64,000 nt of DNA from Bacteroidales bacterium (GCA_024401695.1 JAKSKN010000010.1:1-64000), one strand, 5' to 3'; positions 8,840-17,072 are shown, counted from the first letter of the stretch. The notes: generated by a model not told the origin, from the letters alone. A program made the numbers and translations.

Positions 8840-9809
8840 TATTTTCTGTTTTCTTCTGATTGCCGTCGCCGCCGCTTCCTGCGGGAGAGCCATCAGGCCT
8901 GAAGCGCTTCGAAAAGGTGACAAAGTCGCCCTCGTGGCCCCATCCTACTGGATGCCGGACTCCACAATCAGCAAGGCGTGCGAATGTATCCGGGAATTCG
9001 GCCTTGAACCAGTAGTTGCAGGCAACGTAGGGGCGCAGATGCCGGTTTCCGACACGGTCAACCGCTCCTATTACGCCGGGACCCCGGCACAACGGGCCGA
9101 AGACCTGCTGTGGGCATTGAAGGACGACAGCATCAAGGCCATCATCTGCACGCGCGGTGGATATGGGGCGATCCAGATGCTTCCGAAGCTTGACATACGC
9201 GAACTGCGCCGGCATCCGAAGTGGATTGTCGGCTACAGCGATGTGACCGCCCTGCACCTGGCCTGCGTCAAGGCCGGTGTGATGAGCATCCACGGCAATA
9301 TGGCTGGCAGCCTGGCCGGCGGAGGTGCGGACGAACAGGGGAACAAGGAGATGATGAAAGTCCTGATGGGGAAAAGGCCGCGTTATGACCTGCAGCCTTC
9401 ACAATACAATATCAACGGCGAAGCGGACGGGGTCCTCATCGGCGGGAATATGATAACGATGATGACTCTTCTGGGGTCGGACTACGACTGCATTGAAGAC
9501 CGCGGCTGTATCCTTTTCCTGGAGGAGGTCGGTGAGAGCATGCACGCCATCGACCGCCTGTTCAATATGCTTTCGCTCCAGGGAAAGATGAAGAATGTCA
9601 AAGGTATCGTCTTCGGGGACTTCACTGACTGCGGGGATGAATTTGCCTATGAATCAGTCGAGGCAATGCTCTCGGCCGGTGCCGCCGGCCTGGGGATTCC
9701 GGTGGCCTTCGGCCTGCCGGCCGGGCACGGAGAATTGAATCTGCCGCTGATAGAAGGCGCTCCGACCACATTGAGCGTGACAAGCCGCGGTGCCTCGCTG
9801 GCACAATAA
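8832..9809 (+). CDS. LD-carboxypeptidase (S66 family), lipoprotein
   Basis: A 325-residue MccF/LdcA-type serine peptidase that trims L,D bonds in peptidoglycan stem peptides or related acyl-peptide conjugates. The start at 8832 gives a lipoprotein signal ending AAASCG, which an upstream ATG at 8811 would bury. Motifs: ICTRGGYGA, the nucleophile in GYSDVTALHL, FLEEVGE with the triad Glu, and the late His in GLPAGHGELNLPL. Being a lipoprotein it probably acts in the periplasm, unlike cytosolic LdcA. It follows the symporter with an 8-nt overlap, which hints at recycling of wall-derived peptides or amino acids. Confidence 0.87.
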   Translation: MRNIFCFLLIAVAAASCGRAIRPEALRKGDKVALVAPSYWMPDSTISKACECIREFGLEPVVAGNVGAQMPVSDTVNRSYYAGTPAQRAEDLLWALKDDSIKAIICTRGGYGAIQMLPKLDIRELRRHPKWIVGYSDVTALHLACVKAGVMSIHGNMAGSLAGGGADEQGNKEMMKVLMGKRPRYDLQPSQYNINGEADGVLIGGNMITMMTLLGSDYDCIEDRGCILFLEEVGESMHAIDRLFNMLSLQGKMKNVKGIVFGDFTDCGDEFAYESVEAMLSAGAAGLGIPVAFGLPAGHGELNLPLIEGAPTTLSVTSRGASLAQ

Positions 9810-9814
9810 AATCA

Positions 9815-9844
9815 AAAGCTCCCGATATCACATCGGAAGCTTTG
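9815..9844 (+). terminator. Hairpin after the LD-carboxypeptidase
   Basis: AAAGCT-CCGAT and ATCGG-AAGCTTT pair across a short loop 5 nt after the stop codon. No long U-run follows, so this is a moderate terminator call. Confidence 0.55.
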
Positions 9845-9911
9845 ATCAATTCTAACCTGAAAAATTTTTAACCTATGAAAAAACTATTTGGTTAAACTAT
9901 TTTCAAGTTGC

Positions 9912-9927
9912 GTGCCAAACTTGGCAC
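9912..9927 (-). terminator. Short palindrome at the cyclophilin stop
   Basis: GTGCCAA-AC-TTGGCAC is a 7-bp perfect stem touching the stop codon of the cyclophilin gene. There is no U-run on the minus strand, so its role as a terminator is uncertain. Confidence 0.35.
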
Positions 9928-10610
9928 TATTCAGACAATTTTATTGTAATAATTCTGATATCCTGAACCGGCAGGTCCCTTGGGCCTGTTTCAACACCGG
10001 CAATCTTATCTATCACATCAAGTCCGTTGATGGTCTCACCATACACGGTATATTCTCCGTCAAGAGCCGCACAAGCCTGTTCATTCTGCACGAGATAGAA
10101 CTGGGAGCCGCTCGACGCCTTCATCGGATTGGCAGCATCACCACGGCGTGCAGCGGCAAGAGCGCCCTTCTTGTGGCGATATTCAGGGACGAATTCCGCA
10201 GGGACGGTATAGTCCGGGCCGCCTGTGCCGAACTTGTCCTTGTTGGCCGGATTCTTTGTAAGAGGGTCACCTCCCTGAATCATGAATCCGTTGATCACAC
10301 GATGGAAGAGAAGACCGTCGTAGAATCCGCTGAATGCAAGCTTGGCGAAGTTGTCCCTGTGCTGCGGAGTCTGGGAATAGAGTTTCACGGTGATGGTGCC
10401 CATTGTGGTTATGATGTCGAATACAGGCTCTTCCGGGAGCTGGGCGACCTTCTCCAATGCCGTCTGTTCAAGTACGGCGGCAAGAGAATCCGCCTCTGCC
10501 TGGGCTATGGCGGCCGCCTCGGCAGCCTTCTTTTCATTGTTGTTGCCGCAGCCGGTCATAAACGCCGCAAGAGCTGCGAAGCAAAGGGAGAGAGTAAGGA
10601 TCTTTTTCAT
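9927..10610 (-). CDS. Cyclophilin-type peptidyl-prolyl isomerase, lipoprotein
   Basis: A 227-residue PpiB-type isomerase. The ATG at 10610 gives a lipoprotein signal ending AAFMTGCG; the segment to about residue 65 is a linker rich in Ala and Glu. The cyclophilin domain shows TTMGTITVKLY, FHRVINGFMIQGGD with the catalytic Arg, MKASSGSQFYLV and the late NGLDVIDKI. It probably assists folding of exported proteins at the periplasmic face of a membrane. The start lies 1 nt after the flippase stop, so the two are co-transcribed. Confidence 0.92.
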   Translation of the reverse strand: MKKILTLSLCFAALAAFMTGCGNNNEKKAAEAAAIAQAEADSLAAVLEQTALEKVAQLPEEPVFDIITTMGTITVKLYSQTPQHRDNFAKLAFSGFYDGLLFHRVINGFMIQGGDPLTKNPANKDKFGTGGPDYTVPAEFVPEYRHKKGALAAARRGDAANPMKASSGSQFYLVQNEQACAALDGEYTVYGETINGLDVIDKIAGVETGPRDLPVQDIRIITIKLSE

Positions 10611-10611
10611 T

Positions 10612-12069
10612 TTATCTTTTGCGTTTGATTTCTTTCCATATGAGATAAACATACAGCAACAGCTGCAGGGTGTCGATGGCCAGTCTAAGCCATACAGGGA
10701 GATTCTTCAGGCAGAAGAGGTCAACGGTGAACATCGCGGCCGCAAGGCCGGAGAACAGCGCGACTGTCCTGATATCATATCCGACGGGATATTTCTTCTG
10801 GCCGATGAAATAACTCAGGAGCATTGCCGTGCCGTAACCGGCGAAGCCTCCCCAGGCACAGGCCCAATATCCGATTTTCGGCACGAAGATAACATTGACT
10901 GCAATCATCACAGCGGCGCCGATGGCGCTCATTATCGCACCCCAGTATGTCTGGTCGCTGAGCTTGTACCAGAATGACAGGTTGAAGTATATGCCCATAA
11001 ATATCTCGGCCATCATCACTATCGGGATGACTCCAAGACCGGCCCAGTAGTCGGGCTGTATGAAGTGTCGGAGTACCGGCATATAGAACATCACGGCAAG
11101 GAATGCAAGCAGGGTGAATATCACGAAATACTTCATTCCTTCCGCAAGCGTTTCCGGGCTGTTCTTATCACGGCTGCCGTTGAACACTATAGGTTCATAG
11201 GCATATCTGAATGCCTGTGTGAGCAGGCTCATTATCATCGCTATCTTGACGCAGGCGCCATAGATCCCAAGCTGGACCTTGCCTTCAGTACCCGGCATAA
11301 GATATGGAAAGAGTATCTTGTCGGCAACCTGGTTCAAGATGCCCACAAGACTGAGCACCAGCAACGGCCAGGTGTATTTAAGCAGCCTTTTCGCCAGGCT
11401 CTTGTCATATCCGTATCCAAGACCCTTGAGCTCCGGGATGAATCCGAGGAATACGCAGGACGTGCAGATGAGATTCGTGAAGAATATCAAGCCGACGCCA
11501 TAATCATAGTTCACATACAGGTCGTGAAGCGCCGGCATCTTGTCGAAAAGAAGCGGCATTACAAGGAATATGAACAGATTCAGCAATATGTTCGGGATGA
11601 TGAACGCGAACTTCAGGGCCATAAACTTGAGCGGTCTGCGCTCCAGCCTCAGGCGGCTGAACATAATCGCCTGGAAGGCATCGAACGCCACGATGATGGC
11701 CATGCACCCGACATACTCCGGGTGTGCCGCATATCCCATCGCAGCCGAAATCGGCTTGAGCAGAGACAGCACCGCGGCGAGAAACGCTATTCCCACGAAG
11801 CCTACAAGACGGAGTATCGTCCCGTAGACCTTCTTCGCATCCTCGCCTTCCTTATTGGAAAAGCGGAAGAGCGTAGTCTCCATACCGAAAGTCAGCAGAG
11901 CAAGGAAGAGTGCGGTGTAGGCATACAGGTTGGTCACAATGCCATACCCACCACTCTCAGCGGCAATTCTATATGTGTACAACGGGACCAGCAGGTAATT
12001 CAGAAACCTGCCCACAATACTGCTCAGACCGTATATCGCGGTATCCTTTGCCAATGACTTCAGATTCAT
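10612..12069 (-). CDS. Polysaccharide biosynthesis flippase (Wzx/MOP-like)
   Basis: A 485-residue integral membrane protein with about 14 hydrophobic helices, of the oligosaccharide/lipid flippase group (MOP superfamily). The N-terminus SLAKDTAIYGLSSIVGRFLNYLLVPLYTY is characteristic. It would flip lipid-linked oligosaccharides across the inner membrane for surface glycan assembly. The ATG at 12069 is preferred over 12102 because it opens directly into the conserved first helix. A -7 box sits at 12122-12129. No glycosyltransferases lie nearby, so the glycan served is unknown. Confidence 0.88.
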   Translation of the reverse strand: MNLKSLAKDTAIYGLSSIVGRFLNYLLVPLYTYRIAAESGGYGIVTNLYAYTALFLALLTFGMETTLFRFSNKEGEDAKKVYGTILRLVGFVGIAFLAAVLSLLKPISAAMGYAAHPEYVGCMAIIVAFDAFQAIMFSRLRLERRPLKFMALKFAFIIPNILLNLFIFLVMPLLFDKMPALHDLYVNYDYGVGLIFFTNLICTSCVFLGFIPELKGLGYGYDKSLAKRLLKYTWPLLVLSLVGILNQVADKILFPYLMPGTEGKVQLGIYGACVKIAMIMSLLTQAFRYAYEPIVFNGSRDKNSPETLAEGMKYFVIFTLLAFLAVMFYMPVLRHFIQPDYWAGLGVIPIVMMAEIFMGIYFNLSFWYKLSDQTYWGAIMSAIGAAVMIAVNVIFVPKIGYWACAWGGFAGYGTAMLLSYFIGQKKYPVGYDIRTVALFSGLAAAMFTVDLFCLKNLPVWLRLAIDTLQLLLYVYLIWKEIKRKR

Positions 12070-12121
12070 ATGTACAAGCCTCAGATCGGCAGAGTGGTTC
12101 ACAGCGCTGGGGATTGTAAGG

Positions 12122-12129
12122 CAAATTTA
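12122..12129 (-). promoter_or_regulatory. -7 box for flippase-cyclophilin operon
   Basis: TAAATTTG on the minus strand, 52 nt before the flippase ATG. It lies just outside palindromic repeat copy 2, so the repeat is upstream of the promoter and not in the mRNA leader. Confidence 0.5.
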
Positions 12130-12181
12130 ATATTTTTATCTCATATTCAATCCGCCTCTTCTCAAGACTTGGCTTCAACTA

Positions 12182-12340
12182 AGTCATTCTTAAAAAATAA
12201 CTTGGTAATCTTTATGGTTCTTGTTTTGTCTTTTGAACATGTCATTCAGTCACGTAGCACGGCTACGCTCCTTCATTCCATATCCAAAATACATAAACAA
12301 TCCCTCATAAATCTTTACCAACTTATTTTTTCATCATTCC
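12182..12340. repeat. MITE-like palindromic repeat, copy 2
   Basis: Inverted near-identical partner of 7460-7618 (one mismatch seen, at the GATAAAA/GATGAAA position near the outer end). It occupies the gap upstream of the flippase promoter. It lies 24 bp from the second repeat family at 12365, so two unrelated repeats are neighbours here. The two copies bound about 4.6 kb and could recombine to invert it. Confidence 0.85.
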
Positions 12341-12364
12341 TAAATTGCGGAAGAACCATTTTTT

Positions 12365-12530
12365 CAGAACGGCACATATCCGTTCTGTGTAATTGACTGA
12401 TAATGATATAATTAAATAAAATGACCCTGCTGAATTTCAGGAGGGTCATTTCTCCTAATTACCGCAATATCAGCTACTAGCACAGAACGTTTTTTCGAAA
12501 TCTACGAAGAAGGCGACCAATAATCACTTA
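12365..12530. repeat. Dispersed hairpin repeat, copy A
   Basis: Related to 56086-56297 in direct orientation. Shared blocks, in order: a CAGAAC...GTTCTG stem, an AATGACCC...GGGTCATT stem, ATATCAG-TAC, CACAGAAC, and ATCTACGAAGAAGGCGACC followed by AATAATCACTTATT. In copy A the second stem is AATGACCCT/AGGGTCATT (12420-12428 and 12442-12450). The last block doubles as the left arm of the tsf terminator. With the promoter and copy 2 above, this accounts for the gene-free stretch 12070-12563. Confidence 0.75.
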
Positions 12531-12545
12531 TTGGTCGCCTTCTTC
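12506..12545 (-). terminator. Terminator hairpin of the tsf operon
   Basis: A perfect 18-bp stem (GAAGAAGGCGACCAATAA and its complement) with a 4-nt TCAC loop, 18 bp past the tsf stop. It lacks a U-run. The left arm is shared with the dispersed repeat at 56268-56297, where the right arm is missing. Confidence 0.8.
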
Positions 12546-12563
12546 TTGTATCTGAACCAGAGA

Positions 12564-13559
12564 TTAGTCGCAGAGAGTGAAGCGCTTGAAGCAAAGAACC
12601 TTTGCGTCCTTGTCTTCAGCTGCCATAGCCTGCTTTACTGAGATCTTGTCGTCTGACATCTGGTATTCCTGCTCCTCGAGGGTCTGCTCCTTGAGGAACT
12701 TCTGAACACGGCCGTTGGCGATGTTCTCTACCATCTGCATATTGAGGGAAGCGAGCTTCTCCTCACCGACGGTCTTGATGATCTGGCGAGCCTGCTCAGC
12801 CTGCTCAGGAGTGAGCCAGCCCTTTGCGGTGTTGGACTCGATATGAGCCTCTGAGTCAACGTGTGCAGGGTTGATGCCAGCCTTCTTGAGAGCGGCGTCG
12901 ACACCCTTCTGTACAAGCTCTTCCTTGGTCTTCTGGATTGCTACGTTCTTTTCCTCCTCGAGGACTGCTGCAGGGCAGTCAGCTGCGCCGATGGATACAG
13001 GGTTCATAGAAGCGACCTGCATAACGACGCCCTTTGCGAGGGATTCGGAAATCGGCTTGTTGAAACCGACGATAGCACCAAGCTTGCCATTGATCTTATG
13101 GATGTACTCGGCGATGAACGGAGCCTCGATGATAGCGTAGCCTACGAGAACGTGCTTCTCACCGGTCTTGCCGGTCTGAGCCTCAACGGCCTCTGCTACA
13201 GTATAACCGTCAGCCATCTTGCAAGCCTTGAGGCCTTCGATGTCGGCCGGGCAGTTTGCGATAGCCACGTCAGCGATAGCGTCTGCGAGGTTCTGGAAGT
13301 CTGCGTTGCGTGAAACGAAGTCAGTTTCGCAACCGAGACATACGAGGATACCCTTGTTGCCTGCGATACGAGCCTTGACTGCACCTTCGGTGGTCTCACG
13401 GTCTGCGCGCTTTGCAGCGACGAGCTTGCCTTTCTCACGGATGATGCCCATAGCCTTGTCGAAGTCGCCGCCGGCTTCCTCGAGGGCCTTCTTGCAATCC
13501 ATCATACCGGCAGAAGTCATCTTGCGAAGCTTCATTACGTCTTGTGCTGAAATTGCCAT
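12564..13559 (-). CDS. tsf: Translation elongation factor Ts
   Basis: A 331-residue guanine-nucleotide exchange factor for EF-Tu. The N-terminal UBA-like domain MAISAQDVMKLRKMTSAGMMDCKKAL and the exchange motif CETDFVSRN near residue 80 are diagnostic; the core is followed by a C-terminal stretch ending CFKRFTLCD. It is the last gene of rplM-rpsI-rpsB-tsf and is closed by a strong hairpin. Confidence 0.97.
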   Translation of the reverse strand: MAISAQDVMKLRKMTSAGMMDCKKALEEAGGDFDKAMGIIREKGKLVAAKRADRETTEGAVKARIAGNKGILVCLGCETDFVSRNADFQNLADAIADVAIANCPADIEGLKACKMADGYTVAEAVEAQTGKTGEKHVLVGYAIIEAPFIAEYIHKINGKLGAIVGFNKPISESLAKGVVMQVASMNPVSIGAADCPAAVLEEEKNVAIQKTKEELVQKGVDAALKKAGINPAHVDSEAHIESNTAKGWLTPEQAEQARQIIKTVGEEKLASLNMQMVENIANGRVQKFLKEQTLEEQEYQMSDDKISVKQAMAAEDKDAKVLCFKRFTLCD

Positions 13560-13585
13560 AATACTTTATTTATATTAAATGGAAC

Positions 13586-14392
13586 TTATTCGGCCTTCTC
13601 CTCGTCCTCTACATCGACTGGCTTGGCACCCTTGCGAGCGCGGAGCTTGCGAGCTGGAGCTGCTTCCTCTGCACCTTCTTCCGGAGCTTCCTTGTCCTTC
13701 TCGAGCTTGCGCTCTTCGAGACCTTCGTTGATAGCTGCGCAAAGAATGTTGAGGATGCACTCGATTGACTTGGTAGCGTCGTCATTAGCCGGAATCACAT
13801 AATCAATAGGGGTAGGATCGCAACAAGTATCAACCATTGCGAATACCGGGATATTAAGACGATTGGCTTCCTTGACTGCATTGGCTTCCTTCTGAACGTC
13901 GATCACGAAGAGTGCTGACGGAAGGCGGCTCATGTCGCGGATGGAACCAAGGTTCTTCTCGAGCTTAGCTCTCTGGCGGTCAACCTGGAGACGCTCACGC
14001 TTTGCGAGCTTGTCGAAGGTACCGTCCTCTTTCATCTTGTCGATGGTGGCCATTTTCTTGATGGCCTTGCGGATTGTTGGGAAGTTTGTAAGCATACCAC
14101 CGGCCCAACGCTCGGTGATTGAAGGCATATTGACTGCGGTAGCTTTATCCTTGACAATATCCTTTGCCTGCTTCTTGGTAGCGACGAAGAGAATCTTGCG
14201 GCCGCTCTTTGCGAGCTGCTTCATCTCCTCGGCTGCCTCATCTATCTTGCCGATAGTCTTGTGCAGATCGATAACGTGGATTCCGTTCTTCTGGTCGAAG
14301 ATGTATGGAGCCATCTTAGGGTTCCACTTTCTTGCCAAGTGACCGAAATGAACACCTGCATCAAGCAATTCTTGGAAATTTGTGCGTGACAT
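13586..14392 (-). CDS. rpsB: 30S ribosomal protein S2
   Basis: 268 residues. N-terminal LLDAGVHFGHLARKWNPKM, IHVIDLHKT, and WAGGMLTNFPTIRKAI are S2 signatures, with the usual DPTPIDYVIPANDDA further on. The C-terminal ~45 residues are an acidic then basic Ala/Glu/Lys-rich extension common in Bacteroidota S2. tsf follows after 26 nt. Confidence 0.97.
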   Translation of the reverse strand: MSRTNFQELLDAGVHFGHLARKWNPKMAPYIFDQKNGIHVIDLHKTIGKIDEAAEEMKQLAKSGRKILFVATKKQAKDIVKDKATAVNMPSITERWAGGMLTNFPTIRKAIKKMATIDKMKEDGTFDKLAKRERLQVDRQRAKLEKNLGSIRDMSRLPSALFVIDVQKEANAVKEANRLNIPVFAMVDTCCDPTPIDYVIPANDDATKSIECILNILCAAINEGLEERKLEKDKEAPEEGAEEAAPARKLRARKGAKPVDVEDEEKAE

Positions 14393-14553
14393 AATTGTCT
14401 TTTTGTTTTTGTTTTTTGTAAACTGTCCCCATTTGCGGGGTCTCTTTTCTTCAAGGCGGAGTAGCGGCCTGGCCGGTCTCCAACCTTTTCCGCAGCGTGG
14501 CAGCCATCACCAGGATGGTTTGAAACCACAGCTGTGCCGTAAACAAGTGATAA
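14393..14553 (-). promoter_or_regulatory. Long rpsI-rpsB spacer, possible S2 leader
   Basis: 161 nt between rpsI and rpsB, long against the 9-26 nt spacers elsewhere in this operon. It contains GGTTTCAAACC and CCATC-CTG-GTGATGG stems and a small CCCC-GCAAAT-GGGG hairpin before a poly-purine stretch upstream of the rpsB ATG. No TAnnTTTG box was found, so an autoregulatory leader for S2 is more likely than an internal promoter. This is inference only. Confidence 0.3.
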
Positions 14554-14943
14554 CTAACGTTTACTGAACTGGAAGCGGCGGCGTGCACCCGGCTGGCCTG
14601 GCTTCTTGCGCTCAACCTCACGTGCGTCGCGGGTGAGGAAGCCTGCTGCCTTGAGTGCTGAACGATACGCTTCTTTATCAACCTCACTGAGTGCGCGGGC
14701 GATGCCGAGGCGGATGGCCTCTGCCTGACCCTTAACGCCACCGCCTACGACGGTAACCTTAACGTCAAACTGACCAGCTGCACCAGCAACTTCCAACGGC
14801 TGATTTACGATGTAGCGGAGTGACTCAAGAGAGAAATAGGTCTCGAGAGGACGGTCGTTGATCGTAATGTTGCCATTGCCGGCTGTGAGATAAACGCGAG
14901 CTACAGCTGCTTTACGTCTTCCAAGGGCGTGTGTCTGTTCCAT
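14554..14943 (-). CDS. rpsI: 30S ribosomal protein S9
   Basis: 129 residues. [12 protein letters not shown] near the start, [21 protein letters not shown] in the middle, and the basic tail [17 protein letters not shown] that reaches the P-site tRNA are all present. It lies 9 nt after rplM, the normal L13-S9 pairing. Confidence 0.97.
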   Translation of the reverse strand: MEQTHALGRRKAAVARVYLTAGNGNITINDRPLETYFSLESLRYIVNQPLEVAGAAGQFDVKVTVVGGGVKGQAEAIRLGIARALSEVDKEAYRSALKAAGFLTRDAREVERKKPGQPGARRRFQFSKR

Positions 14944-14952
14944 TTGCTCTGT

Positions 14953-15405
14953 TTAAATTTCGTCCAACTTAATCTGTTTAGGGTTCTGTGCCTGGTGCGG
15001 ATGCTCAGGGCCTGCATATACGAACAGGTTGCCGAGAAGGTCGTCACCAAGACGGGTCTTAGGGAGCATACCCTTGACTGCTCTCCTGACAAGCTCTGCA
15101 GGCTGCTTTGCGAGGATCTCCTTCGGAGTTGTGAAGCGCTGGCCACCCGGATATCCGGTGTAGCGAGTGTACACGCGGTCGGTCATCTTCTTGCCACCGA
15201 GAGCCACTTTCTCTGCATTGACGACGATGACGTTGTCACCACAGTCAACGTGAGGAGTGAAGCCCGGCTTGTTCTTGCCACGAAGTACAAGAGCAACGCG
15301 AGAAGCGAGGCGACCAAGTGCGAGATCTGTCGCATCAATGACTACCCACTTCTTGTCCACTGTTGCTTTGTTAAGCGATACAGTTTTGTAGCTTTGTGTG
15401 TCCAC
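14953..15405 (-). CDS. rplM: 50S ribosomal protein L13
   Basis: 150 residues. Typical L13 motifs: KKWVVIDATDLALGRLAS, GDNVIVVNAEKVALGGKK, YTGYPGG and a C-terminal LFVYAGPEHPHQAQNP. First gene of the rplM-rpsI-rpsB-tsf unit, with a promoter at 15464-15471 whose transcript begins in a hairpin. Confidence 0.97.
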   Translation of the reverse strand: MDTQSYKTVSLNKATVDKKWVVIDATDLALGRLASRVALVLRGKNKPGFTPHVDCGDNVIVVNAEKVALGGKKMTDRVYTRYTGYPGGQRFTTPKEILAKQPAELVRRAVKGMLPKTRLGDDLLGNLFVYAGPEHPHQAQNPKQIKLDEI

Positions 15406-15435
15406 TGTCTTGATCTTTAATTAGTTAATAAAAAT

Positions 15436-15471
15436 TGCGATCCCTACACAAAATAGGGGTCGCAAAGGTAG
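15436..15471 (-). promoter_or_regulatory. rplM promoter joined to a start-site hairpin
   Basis: On the minus strand TACCTTTG (15471-15464) is immediately followed by GCGACCCCTA...TAGGGATCGC (15464-15438) and a TTTTTA run. The hairpin plus U-run is a good terminator for the sdhC gene arriving from the right. It also sits at the very 5' end of the rplM transcript, where it could act as an attenuator or stabilising cap. Confidence 0.6.
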
Positions 15472-15514
15472 AAATTTATTCTGAAAAATCAAAAAGAATC
15501 GTTCAGCGGCTCGA

Positions 15515-16240
15515 TTATGCAACAAAGTTCGCCTGGAAGAAAGCATTGAAAGCCACCAGGATGAACATAAGGCATACAAGTGTCGAGAAGATGACGCCTA
15601 TGACCTTGATTCTCTTGAACCAGGTCTGACCATCCCAGCCCACTGTCTGGAACATACTCCAGAAACCGTGATTGAGGTGGAACCACAATGCAAAGAACCA
15701 GAGGACATAGAGGGCGAGGCACCACCAATGGCCGAAATAGTTGGTGAGGAGGATATAAGGGTTGTCCTCATAGTTTCCGATACCGAACATTTCAGGGAGC
15801 TGCATATGCGCCCAGAACTGGGTGAGGTGGAATGCGATGAAGCCGACGATCACGAGACCGAGGACGAACATATTGCTTGCTGACCATGAGTCAACGGCAG
15901 CCTTGCTTGACACCTCGTAACGCTTGACGCCGCCACGGGAAACAAGATTCCTGACGGTAAGCCATATACCATATAAGATATGGACGGCAAAGCCGAGGGC
16001 AAGGACCGGAACCATGATGCTGATCACCGGAGTCGACATGAAATCGCATCCGAGTTTGAAGAGACCGTCACCTGCTGAGAAGAGTTTGTCATCAAGGGCG
16101 ACGGCGCCGAACTTTCCTGTGAAGGAGTCGATTACTGAGAAGAAGTTGATGGTGGCGTGAAGGAGGAGGAACAAAACGAGGAACGCACCTGAAATTGCCT
16201 GTACGAACTTCTTTCCGATGGATGAATTGAATATGAACAT
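15515..16240 (-). CDS. sdhC: Succinate dehydrogenase/fumarate reductase cytochrome b subunit
   Basis: A 241-residue di-heme membrane anchor of the Bacteroidota type, five transmembrane helices. It starts SIGKKFVQAISGAFLVLFLLLHATINF; conserved haem-ligand candidates are His28, the His in FAVHILYG, the His in FIAFHLTQFW, and the His in WFHLNHGFWS. It would pass electrons between menaquinone and the SdhAB head. Unusually, no sdhA or sdhB follows; the gene is flanked by rplM and pyrH and has its own promoter and terminator. Confidence 0.92.
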   Translation of the reverse strand: MFIFNSSIGKKFVQAISGAFLVLFLLLHATINFFSVIDSFTGKFGAVALDDKLFSAGDGLFKLGCDFMSTPVISIMVPVLALGFAVHILYGIWLTVRNLVSRGGVKRYEVSSKAAVDSWSASNMFVLGLVIVGFIAFHLTQFWAHMQLPEMFGIGNYEDNPYILLTNYFGHWWCLALYVLWFFALWFHLNHGFWSMFQTVGWDGQTWFKRIKVIGVIFSTLVCLMFILVAFNAFFQANFVA

Positions 16241-16269
16241 TTAATCGTGATTTATTTCAAATTGATTTG

Positions 16270-16277
16270 CAAATATA
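16270..16277 (-). promoter_or_regulatory. -7 box of sdhC
   Basis: TATATTTG on the minus strand, 29 nt before the sdhC ATG. It is divergent from the pyrH promoter 40 bp away. Confidence 0.55.
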
Positions 16278-16286
16278 GTCCGAATC

Positions 16287-16317
16287 TTGCAAGTTTCATA
16301 ATTTTCAAATACTTTTG
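16287..16317 (+). promoter_or_regulatory. Promoter of pyrH-frr
   Basis: TTG (16287-16289), a 20-bp spacer and TACTTTTG (16310-16317), 24 nt before the pyrH ATG. It fits the -33/-7 consensus. Confidence 0.65.
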
Positions 16318-16341
16318 TTTTCCACAACAACATATCCGATA

Positions 16342-17046
16342 ATGTACAGACGCGTTTTACTTAAATTGAGCGGAGAGAGTCTCGGCGGCCCTGAAGGAAA
16401 GGGCATCGACGAAAAGAGCCTCGCCAGATATACTGCCGAAATCGTCGAGGCAGTCAAGGCCGGCCACCAGGTAGCGATCGTAAACGGCGGCGGCAACATT
16501 TTCCGTGGTCTTCAGGGGCTCGGGAAGGGTTTTGACCGCATCAACGGTGACCGTATGGGCATGCTTGCAACAGTCATCAACTCCATCGGTCTCGCCTGCG
16601 CCATCCGTTCTCTCGGAGTGGAAGCAGAAGTTTTCACCGCCACCCCTATGGAACCGATTGCACATTATTACAGGAAGGAAGATGCAGTCGCAGTCCTTGA
16701 ACGCGGAGGTGTTGCCCTCATTTCCGGAGGCACCGGCAACCCTTTCTTCACAACCGACTCCGGTGCTGCCCTCCGCGCACTTGAAATCGGTGCCGACGCC
16801 CTTCTGAAGGGAACCAAGGTCGACGGCGTCTATACCGCAGACCCGAAGAAGGACCCGAATGCCACAAGATACACCGAGCTCAGCTTTACCAAGGCGCTCG
16901 CAGACCATCTGAAGGTTATGGACGCCACCGCTTTCGCTCTCTGCGAGCAGGGTCCCATCCCTATCGTGGTCTTCGACGTGGAGCAGGACGGCAACCTCGC
17001 CAGGCTTCTCAAGGGAGACGACATCGGCACTACAGTTCACGCATAA
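16342..17046 (+). CDS. pyrH: UMP kinase
   Basis: A 234-residue hexameric amino-acid-kinase-fold enzyme making UDP from UMP and ATP. Signs: YRRVLLKLSGESLGG at the start, IVNGGGNIFRG, GDRMGMLATVINS, TGNPFFTTDSGAALRA, and KVDGVYTADPKKDP. The ATG at 16342 follows the promoter; a more upstream codon at 16315 would lie inside the -7 box. frr follows after 26 nt, a common pairing. Confidence 0.97.
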   Translation: MYRRVLLKLSGESLGGPEGKGIDEKSLARYTAEIVEAVKAGHQVAIVNGGGNIFRGLQGLGKGFDRINGDRMGMLATVINSIGLACAIRSLGVEAEVFTATPMEPIAHYYRKEDAVAVLERGGVALISGGTGNPFFTTDSGAALRALEIGADALLKGTKVDGVYTADPKKDPNATRYTELSFTKALADHLKVMDATAFALCEQGPIPIVVFDVEQDGNLARLLKGDDIGTTVHA

Positions 17047-17072
17047 GATAAAAATAATCAATCACATAGAAT

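Noticed and set aside
9845..9911. A possible small RNA or leader peptide (7-codon frame starting 9875) between the LD-carboxypeptidase and cyclophilin genes
   Set aside because: AT-rich with a tiny frame and no promoter or stable stem apart from the two flanking terminator-like hairpins.
11065..12057. A 330-codon frame opposite the flippase
   Set aside because: Its composition (many His, Arg, Glu) is what an antisense reading of a hydrophobic membrane protein gives; the flippase frame has clear helices.
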